From: Prochlorococcus marinus subsp. marinus str. CCMP1375
GTDB taxonomy: Bacteria > Cyanobacteriota > Cyanobacteriia > PCC-6307 > Cyanobiaceae
Assembly: GCF_000007925.1 (NCBI RefSeq)
Contig: NC_005042.1
Span: 1,426,001 to 1,490,000 of the forward strand
Direction: 5' to 3'
DNA: 64,000 nucleotides
Shown: positions 7,553-14,662 of the stretch, in pieces
Layout: each line of letters opens with the position of its first letter
Numbering within the stretch: position 1 is the stretch's first letter
Position numbers and translations under genes: made by a program
The notes under the pieces: generated by a model
Database searches by the model: none
What the model was told of the DNA's origin: nothing
The model's input: only the letters and a program-made list of their open reading frames with translations

Positions 7553-8542
7553 ATGTCCTTCTCCAAGAAGGTTTTTTCTTTTGTCTCCATGGCTGCTCTT
7601 GGAGCTGGCATTACGGCATGTGGATCAAGTGATTCCACGTCAGGTGTGAGACTTAATGGAGCGGGTGCTTCTTTCCCTGCCAAAATCTACACACGTTGGT
7701 TTGCCGATCAAGCAGAAGAAGGTGGCCCTAGAGTGAACTATCAAGCTATTGGTTCTGGTTCTGGACGAAAAGCTTTCATTGATGAAACAGTTGACTTTGG
7801 AGCGTCTGACGATCCAATGAAAGCCAAAGATATTGGCAAAGTTACACGTGGGTTAGTTCAAATCCCAATGGTTGGAGGCACCATTGCATTTGGCTATAAC
7901 TACGATTGTGACCTCAGGCTTACACAAGAACAAGCAGTTCGTATCGCCATGGGCAAAATCACGGACTGGAGTCAAGTTGGTTGCCCTGCTGGAAAATTAA
8001 CTTGGGCGCATCGTTCTGATGGTTCTGGAACAACAAAAGCTTTCACCAATTCCATGCAAGCTTTCTCTAAAACATGGACTTTAGGAACAGGCAAATCAGT
8101 TAATTGGCCTGCTGGTATTGGAGGAAAAGGTAATGCTGGTGTTGCAGGATTAATTCGCAACAATCCAGGAACAATTGGTTATGTTAACCAGTCCTATGTC
8201 AAAGGAGTCATTAAAGCAGCTGCTCTGCAAAATTTATCGGGTGAGTATCTAAAGCCAAGCAAGGAGAATGGTGCAATAGCTCTCAACGGAATCACTTTAG
8301 ATCGAAATCTAGCGGGCACAAACCCAAATCCAAAAGCACGTGGAGCTTATCCAATTGCAACTTTAACTTGGATCCTTGCTTATGAGACTGGTAATGGCTC
8401 TAAAACAAAAGCCATCCAAGAGTCACTAAACTATCTTCTTAGTGAGAAAGCTCAAGAAAAAGCTCCTTCCCTTGGGTTTGTTCCGCTTAAAGGAGAAATT
8501 CTACAGAAAGCTCGTTCAGCCGTCAAAAGAATTGGACAGTAA
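7553..8542 (+). CDS. pstS: Phosphate ABC transporter substrate-binding protein PstS
   Basis: This 329-aa periplasmic phosphate-binding lipoprotein has a lipobox ITAC with Cys23 and phosphate-contact blocks typical of PstS: GAGASFPAKIYTRW, GSGSGRKAFI, FGASDDPM and HRSDGSGTTKAF. It captures phosphate for the Pst importer, whose permease and ATPase genes are not in this window. It stands between ptrA and the arsenate genes. An ATCAA-N6-TTGAT palindrome lies in its promoter region and a strong terminator follows. The ATG at 7553 fits the signal peptide. Confidence 0.95.
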   Translation: MSFSKKVFSFVSMAALGAGITACGSSDSTSGVRLNGAGASFPAKIYTRWFADQAEEGGPRVNYQAIGSGSGRKAFIDETVDFGASDDPMKAKDIGKVTRGLVQIPMVGGTIAFGYNYDCDLRLTQEQAVRIAMGKITDWSQVGCPAGKLTWAHRSDGSGTTKAFTNSMQAFSKTWTLGTGKSVNWPAGIGGKGNAGVAGLIRNNPGTIGYVNQSYVKGVIKAAALQNLSGEYLKPSKENGAIALNGITLDRNLAGTNPNPKARGAYPIATLTWILAYETGNGSKTKAIQESLNYLLSEKAQEKAPSLGFVPLKGEILQKARSAVKRIGQ

Positions 8543-8564
8543 CTCTCTAACTTAAGAGTTTAAG

Positions 8565-8594
8565 AAAAGGAGGGGCTTGAATCCCTCTTTTTTT
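8565..8594. terminator. Rho-independent terminator between pstS and arsJ
   Basis: A GGAGGGG/TCCCTC-type stem at about 8568-8588 (GAGGG-GCTTGAAT-CCCTC core) is preceded by AAAA and followed by a T-run. It can serve both convergent genes, pstS on the plus strand and arsJ on the minus strand. Confidence 0.8.
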
Positions 8595-8615
8595 ATGTCA
8601 ATAATTAATTTCTGC

Positions 8616-9884
8616 TTATGCAGAATCCTTTTCAAAAAAGTCAGAGTTATTTATAGAAGGGAGCGAAAGACTGGTCAACCATGATAAGAATACAAACAAG
8701 CTTGAACACCATAAACAAACTTGCATTCCTACAGATGTTTCTGACCCAAGCATAAATAGGACACCAGATAAGAGCGTACCAATCAGTCTCCCTGCCGCAT
8801 TTGCCATGTAATAGAAGCCCACATTTAGACTTACGTTTTCCTTATCCGTATATGCAAGAACCATATATGAATGTATCGATGAGTTCATTGCAAAAATGAA
8901 TCCAAATATTATTAATCCAACTGTAATTGCTATTTCTGGATTGCTTTGTCGCCATAGTGCTATAGCTATTAGAGCTGGTATTGCAGTTAAGACAGCGCTC
9001 CAAAATTGAACAGAAGAAACCCCTGGGCTTCTTTTATTTCCCCATAAATTTCTTAAAGACGGCGCAAACGCTTGGATAAAGCCATAACCAATAACCCACA
9101 ATCCTAGGAACGCTCCAATCTCAGAAAAATTCCAATTTAGATACGTTTCAAGAAAAACAGGTAATGCCACAACGAACCATACGTCTCTTGCCCCAAAGAG
9201 AAAAAAGCGTGCAAAAGAGAGGACATTGATCCCTTGAGATTTAGAAAATAAGTCTTTGAAGATTGGTTTGCTTTTCATCTTCCCAATGTCTCCAGGCAAA
9301 ATTAATGTCAATAAAAACGAAACACCTAAACCGATTGCCATTAATGCAACTGCTGTATTAAAACCAAAACTGGTCAGCAAAAGTCCACCAAGAAAAAAGC
9401 CAACTCCTTTGAGTGCATTTTTTGAACCAGTTAAGATAGCAACCCATTTGAACAATTGATTATTTCCACCATCTTCTTCAGGGGAATCTGGAACGACAGT
9501 TTTGATTGCACTTTTGGCACTCATCTTATTGAGATCTTTTGCTATACCACTAATCGCTTGAGCAACCATGACATAAATGACACTCAAAAGTTTCGACCAA
9601 CTACTCGAAACTGGTATCAACATCAATAAGGCCACTATTTGTAAAAGAGTCCCGACCCATAGTGTTAGACGTAATCCATATCTTGCTCCAATCCATCCAC
9701 CATAGAGATTAGTGACGATGCCAAAGAACTCGTAAAAAAGGAATAAGAATGCGATTTCTAAGGTTGTATATCCAAGGCTATGAAAGTGAAAAATCACTAG
9801 CATCCTTAGAGCACCATCTGTAAGTGTGAATGCCCAATAGTTGGTCGTTACGATTCCATATTGCTGTAATGACGATAATCTCAT
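8616..9884 (-). CDS. arsJ: Organoarsenical efflux permease ArsJ (MFS)
   Basis: A 422-aa major facilitator protein with about 12 hydrophobic segments. The N-terminal block NYWAFTLTDGALRMLVIFHF and LFLFYEFFGIVTN are characteristic, as I know it, of ArsJ, which exports 1-arseno-3-phosphoglycerate made by a GAPDH. The adjacent gap gene, 10 nt upstream on the same strand, and the divergent arsR match the known arsR-gapdh-arsJ arrangement. In Prochlorococcus such genes are sometimes labelled only as MFS transporters of the phosphate region. An operon with gap is likely. Confidence 0.88.
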   Translation of the reverse strand: MRLSSLQQYGIVTTNYWAFTLTDGALRMLVIFHFHSLGYTTLEIAFLFLFYEFFGIVTNLYGGWIGARYGLRLTLWVGTLLQIVALLMLIPVSSSWSKLLSVIYVMVAQAISGIAKDLNKMSAKSAIKTVVPDSPEEDGGNNQLFKWVAILTGSKNALKGVGFFLGGLLLTSFGFNTAVALMAIGLGVSFLLTLILPGDIGKMKSKPIFKDLFSKSQGINVLSFARFFLFGARDVWFVVALPVFLETYLNWNFSEIGAFLGLWVIGYGFIQAFAPSLRNLWGNKRSPGVSSVQFWSAVLTAIPALIAIALWRQSNPEIAITVGLIIFGFIFAMNSSIHSYMVLAYTDKENVSLNVGFYYMANAAGRLIGTLLSGVLFMLGSETSVGMQVCLWCSSLFVFLSWLTSLSLPSINNSDFFEKDSA

Positions 9885-9894
9885 GCTTTTATTT

Positions 9895-10920
9895 TTATTC
9901 TTTTTCTAGCTTTATTACATGTGACACCAGATCAGCCATCCGACAGCTATACCCCCATTCATTGTCATACCAAATATAGACTTTAAGTTGAGTTTTGTTG
10001 ACCACCATGGTTGAGAGAGCATCAATAATTGAACTCCTGGAGTCATTGACATAATCAATAGAGACAAGTGGTTTTTCTTCGTAACCGAGTATTCCTTTTA
10101 GCTCTCCTTCTGAAGCTTCTTTGAACACATGATTGACTTCTTCTTGCGTTACCTCTTTCTCTAATTCAAATACAGCATCAGTTAAAGATCCATTGAGGAG
10201 AGGAACTCGAACTGCATGGCCATTTAATTTGCCTTGTAATTCTGGGAAAATCATCCCTATCGCTTTTGCTGAGCCTGTTGTTGTTGGTATTAAACTTTGT
10301 GATCCACTTCTGGCTCTTCTTAAGTCTGGCTTAAATGAATCAACTATGACTTGTGTATTTGTTAGGTCATGGAGAGTTGTAATGCTTCCATGCTTAATAC
10401 CAAAGGCTTGATTAACGACCTTTACAACTGGAGCTAAACAATTAGTCGTGCAGGATGCAGCAGTTATTAAGCGATGTTTATTTGGTTTATATAAATCGTG
10501 GTTAATACCGTAGACGATATTCAGAGCATCCTCTCCCTGGATTTCACCTTTAACAGGACATGCAACGACAACTCTTTTCATCCCTAAAGTATCGAAATAT
10601 GGATTTAACGTTTGAGGAGATTTGAATTTTCCTGAGCATTCGAGAATTAGCTCTATCCCTGTCTCATCCCATTGAACTTTTGTGAAATCGCTTTCTTGTG
10701 AAAAAGATATTGAGTGCCCTTCTATAGATAGTTTGTTCTGGTCGGAACTTATTGATTTATCCCATCGGCCGTGAACAGAATCAAACTCCAGTAAATGTGC
10801 AGCCCCCTTTGCATCCCCGAATGGGTCGTTGATATGTGTAATCTCGATATTTTCTCTATCCCAGAGAGCTCTAAGAACAAGTCGCCCTATACGACCAAAC
10901 CCATTAATACCAATGCGCAT
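9895..10920 (-). CDS. gap1: Glyceraldehyde-3-phosphate dehydrogenase of the arsenate operon
   Basis: It has a Rossmann N-terminus ([13 protein letters not shown]), an Asp-containing NAD site (HINDPFGD) and the catalytic ASCTTNC motif near residue 154. Three upstream codons (MHFV...MRSF) could extend the frame to 10944, but GGAG at 10925-10928 and the family start favour ATG 10920 (341 aa). Next to arsJ and arsR, its probable job is to arsenylate glyceraldehyde 3-phosphate so that ArsJ can export the product. A glycolytic role is also possible. It is divergent from arsR over two operator-like palindromes. Confidence 0.92.
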   Translation of the reverse strand: MRIGINGFGRIGRLVLRALWDRENIEITHINDPFGDAKGAAHLLEFDSVHGRWDKSISSDQNKLSIEGHSISFSQESDFTKVQWDETGIELILECSGKFKSPQTLNPYFDTLGMKRVVVACPVKGEIQGEDALNIVYGINHDLYKPNKHRLITAASCTTNCLAPVVKVVNQAFGIKHGSITTLHDLTNTQVIVDSFKPDLRRARSGSQSLIPTTTGSAKAIGMIFPELQGKLNGHAVRVPLLNGSLTDAVFELEKEVTQEEVNHVFKEASEGELKGILGYEEKPLVSIDYVNDSRSSIIDALSTMVVNKTQLKVYIWYDNEWGYSCRMADLVSHVIKLEKE

Positions 10921-10951
10921 AAAACTCCGCATGACAAAATGCATGCATAGT

Positions 10952-10975
10952 ATATATCAAGAATTATTGATATAT
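10952..10975. promoter_or_regulatory. ArsR-type operator 1, gap/arsR divergent promoter
   Basis: ATATATCAA-GAATTA-TTGATATAT has perfect 9-bp arms with a 6-nt spacer; the ATCAA-N6-TTGAT core is 10956-10971. It lies between the divergent gap and arsR starts and fits the palindromes bound by ArsR/SmtB repressors. Confidence 0.75.
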
Positions 10976-10989
10976 CAATCTCTGTTGAT
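10974..10989. promoter_or_regulatory. ArsR-type operator 2, gap/arsR divergent promoter
   Basis: ATCAA-TCTCTG-TTGAT starts 18 bp after the core of operator 1 and sits about 50 nt before the arsR start. Two adjacent sites suggest cooperative repression of both divergent units. Confidence 0.72.
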
Positions 10990-11039
10990 AGCTGTGGCAA
11001 TTCTTGTAAAATTACAACATTACTCTGGCTGACTAATTA

Positions 11040-11351
11040 ATGAGTACAGGTGTCGCCAATAAAAAAGCAATAGATTCACTCAAAGCCTTAGCAGAACCTA
11101 TCAGATTGGAAATAATTGAATCCTTGTCCAGTGGGGAAAAATGTGTTTGTGACCTTATGCAAGAGACAGGTTTAGCGCAATCCAAAATTTCTTTTCACCT
11201 CAAGGTTCTTAAAGACGCTGGGGTTATCACGGATAGGCAAAGTGGCCGCTGGGTATATTACCAACTCGATATAAGAACATTAAAGTCTTTGCAGAATTGG
11301 ATCAAAAAACTAAGAAAAGGGTGCCTGAATGAAGCGTCTACTTGTGAATAA
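11040..11351 (+). CDS. arsR: ArsR-family arsenic-responsive repressor
   Basis: A 103-aa winged-helix protein of the ArsR/SmtB family. The helix alpha3 arsenite-binding motif CVCDL (Cys35, Cys37) is followed by the recognition segment LAQSKISFHLKVLKDAGVI and the wing (RQSGRWVYYQL). Additional Cys residues lie at the C-terminus (near 95 and 102). It should repress gap-arsJ and itself, and perhaps ptrA and pstS, in the absence of arsenite. The ATG is at 11040, directly after the operator region. Confidence 0.93.
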   Translation: MSTGVANKKAIDSLKALAEPIRLEIIESLSSGEKCVCDLMQETGLAQSKISFHLKVLKDAGVITDRQSGRWVYYQLDIRTLKSLQNWIKKLRKGCLNEASTCE

Positions 11352-11484
11352 ATCACAAGGCATTGCGAATGACCAATGACCTAGTGCTTCACATGCCCCC
11401 GCGCTAAATCAATGCAGGATTAAGAATTAAGGTAAAGATGAATCCAACTTCTAATTCATATTACCTTCAAATTCTAATTAGATA

Positions 11485-11617
11485 GAGTAAAGAAAAGAGA
11501 TGGAAGAATGAGGTTCCATTCCAACTCCATTCCAACAATCAAGTATCGCTAAGATTACAGACTATGACTGAAATTAACTATTGGCTAATGAAAAGCGAGC
11601 CTAATAATTCTTGTTAG
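11485..11617 (+). pseudogene. EVE-domain gene 5' remnant, copy 3
   Basis: The upstream block from about 11485 resembles copies 1 and 2 in order (GAGTAAAGAAA..., tandem CCATTCCAAC units at 11516-11537, TATCGCTAAG). ATG 11564 opens MTEINYWLMKSEPNNSC and stops at 11615-11617. NYWLMKSEP matches the intact EVE gene. The copy closes the phosphate/arsenate cassette on the right. Its last bases overlap the 3' end of folE and supply the folE stop codon (CTA at 11601-11603 on the plus strand). Confidence 0.8.
11516..11537 (+). repeat. Tandem 11-bp repeat in EVE remnant 3
   Basis: CCATTCCAACT and CCATTCCAACA lie in direct tandem (10 of 11 positions equal), in the place occupied by the CCATCCACACA units of remnants 1 and 2. 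Confidence 0.65.
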
Positions 11618-12347
11618 CATTCGACTGTTGCCTCACAAGCTCGAAGAATTCCTGCTTCAAACTTGAATCATGGCGAAAATCGCCTCTCACAACTGAGTTA
11701 ATCATGCTGGTGTCTGGCTCTTTAACGCCTCTCCATTTCATACAATAATGTTGAGCCTTAACAATGATTCCCAAACCTTTGGGTTCGCATAGACGCTCAA
11801 TTTCATCTGCAAGAATCATTACAGCTTCCTCCTGAATATGTGGTCTAGAAAAGACCCAATCAGCCACCCTTGCAAACTTTGAAAGCCCAATCACTTTTTC
11901 TCCTGGCTTAATTCCAATCCAACAATCACCCAATATTGGTACTAAATGATGAGAGCAAGCTGAGCGAACAGTAATTGGTCCAACAGTATATATTTCATCT
12001 AAATTCTTATCATTTGGGAAACTTGTAACTTTTGGTTGTTCATAAAACCTGCCTTTAAAAACTTCATTTATGTACATTCTTGAGACTCTTTCTGCTGTTT
12101 CCTGAGTATTATGATCATTATCAACATCAATCAATAAAGTTTTAAGTAAATCTCTTACTCGAGTAGAAACTTCTTTCTCAAGAGTCTTTAACTCTCCTGG
12201 CAATATGTAATTAGAAATATTATCATTTGCATGAAATCTAGCACCAGCAGACTCGATGCGTTCACGAATTATTTCTGAGACTAGTTTGCAAGAAATCTTT
12301 TCTTTTATATCGTCTTTAACATCTTCATCTGGAGCTGTAGAAGTCAT
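11601..12347 (-). CDS. folE: GTP cyclohydrolase I
   Basis: This 248-aa enzyme converts GTP to 7,8-dihydroneopterin triphosphate, the first step of folate and pterin synthesis. Zinc and catalytic motifs are clear: SACSHHLVP and the later AQHYCMKWRGVKE. The N-terminal 60 residues are a variable extension. The C-terminus (...NANKNY) ends inside EVE remnant 3, so the gene end was shaped by that junction. Its position in accessory DNA suggests acquisition or relocation; whether a second folE exists elsewhere cannot be told. Confidence 0.94.
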   Translation of the reverse strand: MTSTAPDEDVKDDIKEKISCKLVSEIIRERIESAGARFHANDNISNYILPGELKTLEKEVSTRVRDLLKTLLIDVDNDHNTQETAERVSRMYINEVFKGRFYEQPKVTSFPNDKNLDEIYTVGPITVRSACSHHLVPILGDCWIGIKPGEKVIGLSKFARVADWVFSRPHIQEEAVMILADEIERLCEPKGLGIIVKAQHYCMKWRGVKEPDTSMINSVVRGDFRHDSSLKQEFFELVRQQSNANKNY

Positions 12348-12503
12348 GAATCTTTGTATAAAGAACTAAAAGCAGGAAGTCTTAGCTAAAAGCGATAAGA
12401 CCCTATCACATTAATGACAAATTTTGGTACTAAAATTATTCATAATTAAGCAGCAAAGGTATCTATCTCAAGAAGATTGAAGACATAAGCACTATTTATC
12501 TCA

Positions 12504-12725
12504 TCAGTCATGTCGGTCAGCAATTTCTTCAAGCATCTTAAAGTGATTCTGAAGAGCAATCGGATTTTCAAGGTGAGTTACCACTGTCACGAAATCTCTA
12601 CCGTTATTTAAAGAGAGATTCCTCAATCTGATCCAACTAGTTTGCTCTATGTAATCAAGTTCACTGCTACAGCCAGCATCCTTCCACAGGACATCATCAA
12701 TATTTTTAAAAGCTTCTTCGAACAT
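12504..12725 (-). pseudogene. Type I restriction-modification HsdM N-terminal remnant
   Basis: The first 32 residues (EEAFKNIDDVLWKDAGC, ELDYIEQTSW) match the start of HsdM, the type I methyltransferase subunit, which is normally about 500 aa. After Trp32 the similarity stops and 40 unrelated residues follow (LRNLSLNNGRDF ... LEEIADRHD). No methyltransferase motif, HsdS or HsdR is present. This looks like a deletion remnant fused to other sequence. It could be expressed as a 73-aa protein, but not as a methylase. Confidence 0.72.
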
Positions 12726-12853
12726 TGAAGGATTTTGAGCCTTTAGTCAGTGCTTCCCTAAGCTAAAGAAGAAGTAGAGATCAGAAAACCCACTTTCCGA
12801 GCATTCACATTCCTACCAAATTGATTCAAAATGGTTAAAGGGGAAAATTGCTC

Positions 12854-12875
12854 AAATTCCAGCAAAATTCCAGCA
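12854..12875 (+). repeat. Tandem 11-bp repeat upstream of the EVE gene
   Basis: AAATTCCAGCA occurs twice in exact tandem, 43 nt before the EVE start codon. Period and position parallel the 11-bp pairs in the EVE remnants, although the sequence differs. Confidence 0.65.
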
Positions 12876-12917
12876 AGCCTCTAACCCTCCACAAGCTTTC
12901 TAACCCCTTTTATCGCA

Positions 12918-13391
12918 ATGGCTGACAAAAATATTTCATATTGGCTAATGAAGAGTGAGCCTAGTGCTTATGGAATCAAAGACCTACAAAATGAAAAGGA
13001 AACTCTTTGGGATGGTATTCGCAATTATCAAGCAAGAAATTTTATGCGATCAATGCAAAAGGGAGATTTAACTTTCTTTTATCACTCAAACTGTAAGCCA
13101 CCTGGAATAGTAGGACTTATGGAGGTAATTGATACTCATTTAATAGATCCCACCCAATTTGATAGTAATTCTAAATACTTTGATCCTAAATCAGATCAAA
13201 AAAAACCTAGATGGGATTGTGCAAAGCTTAAATATATCAAAACCTATAATAAAATCCTTACATTAAAAGAGATTAACGAAAAATTTAATTCAGAGGAGTT
13301 AATTTTAATAAGGAAAGGTAACAGGCTATCTATTATGCCTATAAATCGTTTGATAGCACAGGATTTATTTAAAATATTAGATGAGGGATAA
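12918..13391 (+). CDS. EVE-domain protein (intact copy)
   Basis: This 157-aa protein is a single EVE domain, related to PUA/YTH folds that bind modified bases. Signature blocks are YWLMKSEPSAYGIKDL (8-23), WDGIRNYQARNFMR (31-44), GDLTFFYHSN and GIVGLMEV. Family members are thought to sense modified nucleotides in DNA or RNA, and some act with restriction systems; its ligand here is unknown. Three truncated 5' copies of this gene lie upstream at 4.9, 6.4 and 11.5 kb, which suggests that its 5' end is a recurrent insertion point. Confidence 0.9.
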   Translation: MADKNISYWLMKSEPSAYGIKDLQNEKETLWDGIRNYQARNFMRSMQKGDLTFFYHSNCKPPGIVGLMEVIDTHLIDPTQFDSNSKYFDPKSDQKKPRWDCAKLKYIKTYNKILTLKEINEKFNSEELILIRKGNRLSIMPINRLIAQDLFKILDEG

Positions 13392-13394
13392 ATT

Positions 13395-13667
13395 CTATTT
13401 ACTTATCACAGAATTAGCGCCAAACATATTATCTATATACAATCGTGTTATTGATCTTGAATTGACATTATTCTGCACTAGGAAACCAGCCAGAGCAGCT
13501 TTAATTATTCGATATTGATCCCAGTTTGGATGTTTTTCGATAAAACCATTCATTGCCTTTTGAAGAGATATAGGTAAACGAGACTGAAAACTAACAATGC
13601 GTTCATCTTTAGATGAATGCATCTTATCTACTCGACCAAATCCAGACATACAAGAATTGCTTTGCAT
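13395..13667 (-). CDS. DUF2811-like cyanobacterial protein
   Basis: This 90-aa protein has the pattern of DUF2811: FQSRLPISLQKAMNGFIEKHPNWDQYRI, AALAGFLVQN and SRSITRLYIDNMF. The function is unknown. The first 25 residues are variable and an internal Met (MHSSKDER, residue 16) is an alternative start. It converges on the EVE gene with 3 nt between stops. It appears to be the first conserved cyanobacterial gene after the accessory DNA. Confidence 0.78.
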   Translation of the reverse strand: MQSNSCMSGFGRVDKMHSSKDERIVSFQSRLPISLQKAMNGFIEKHPNWDQYRIIKAALAGFLVQNNVNSRSITRLYIDNMFGANSVISK

Positions 13668-13967
13668 TTCTAAAAACTTTTTATGTAACTACTACCTCAC
13701 ATTTTTAATCCAACGTCAAGATCATTAAAAATTAGATTCTCATGAATTCTCAAGACAAGACTCTAGTTAGGGTCAAGGCTTTTCACTTTTTCATTCATCA
13801 TCTTTAGCCATTTACTTCTTCAAGTCAACAACAAGTGAAAGTTATTAATTTTTCCACAAACTAAAAGATGTGAACAAGTCTTAGGGGAGAATCTGTGGAA
13901 AAAATATGTATCAATTCTAAAGATTTAATGTAATTACTGAAAACTTTAATATTCCAAATGCTTTGAA
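13668..13967. other. 300-bp AT-rich spacer with two DnaA-box-like sites
   Basis: No gene is visible. TTTTCCACA at 13850-13858 and its reverse complement TGTGGAAAA at 13894-13902 face each other across 35 bp. TTTTCCACA is the cyanobacterial DnaA-box form. dnaA or dnaN is not nearby, so an origin is not claimed. Confidence 0.4.
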
Positions 13968-14342
13968 TTACTTGCAATCCCACATTGTTCTCATTGCAGA
14001 GACAATTACAGAAGCTGTATAAACAGGCCAAAACACTTCAAGGCCTCGGCCCTCAACATCTTCTCCTGAAAGAATCAATTTCAAGCTCCAATTCTCTTTA
14101 GTGCCATTGATACATGCCCACCAGGGAGATCGCTCGATCTCAAGAAATATTTTTTCTTCTGGCATTAACTGTTTCTGAAGCTCTTCATATTGATCTATCA
14201 ATTCAAAAACAACTGGGCATAAACAATCCCATTCCTTTTCAGAAAGCTCAACGGCCCAATTTTCTCCTCCTATTAAAATGGAATATTTTTGTTTTGAAGG
14301 ATCCTTTTGTAATCTCCATCCAGGACCTTCATTATGAATCAT
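13968..14342 (-). CDS. DUF1818 cyanobacterial protein
   Basis: This 124-aa soluble protein matches DUF1818 in length and motifs: [47 protein letters not shown] and [12 protein letters not shown]. The function is unknown. Its ATG overlaps the rpoZ stop by 4 nt, so it is translationally coupled to the RNA polymerase omega subunit. That suggests, but does not prove, a role linked to expression. Confidence 0.85.
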
Positions 14343-14566
14343 CCTGGGAGCAAATCAGGTTGATCCTGTTCATCACTTAATTCAATAATTGACCTTTGAA
14401 CAGGCTTTACAGATGATTCTTCAAGCAATCCATCAAAATCATCAAAACGACGTTGCTTAGCTCTAAAAGCTATGCGAACAGTTGTCAAATATCTATTACT
14501 TGCCTGACGAATAAGACTTTCGCCCCTCTTGGCAAGATCTTTTGAATCAAATCCAGCTTTAATCAC
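14339..14566 (-). CDS. rpoZ: RNA polymerase omega subunit
   Basis: The conserved omega core is present: [59 protein letters not shown]. It promotes assembly of the cyanobacterial RNA polymerase. The open frame extends to a GTG at 14608, but homologues start close to [11 protein letters not shown], so I choose the GTG at 14566 (75 aa). No strong ribosome site marks either start. It overlaps DUF1818 by 4 nt. Confidence 0.88.
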
Positions 14567-14662
14567 TAAATTTTTTATTAGTATCGCTACTCTAATAGAA
14601 AAGACCACTTACAGGGCTAAATCAACTAAATAAAAAGCAATAAAATACCATGAGATCTATCT

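Noticed and set aside
12504-12725. Functional restriction-modification system
   Set aside because: Only the first 32 residues of HsdM remain, with no methyltransferase motifs, HsdS or HsdR in the window.
4889-12917. tRNA-anchored integrative element
   Set aside because: No tRNA gene, integrase or replication gene is visible in this stretch; the repeats derive from an EVE protein gene instead.
13668-13967. Chromosomal origin of replication
   Set aside because: Only two DnaA-box-like sites and no dnaA or dnaN neighbour; not enough to call an origin.
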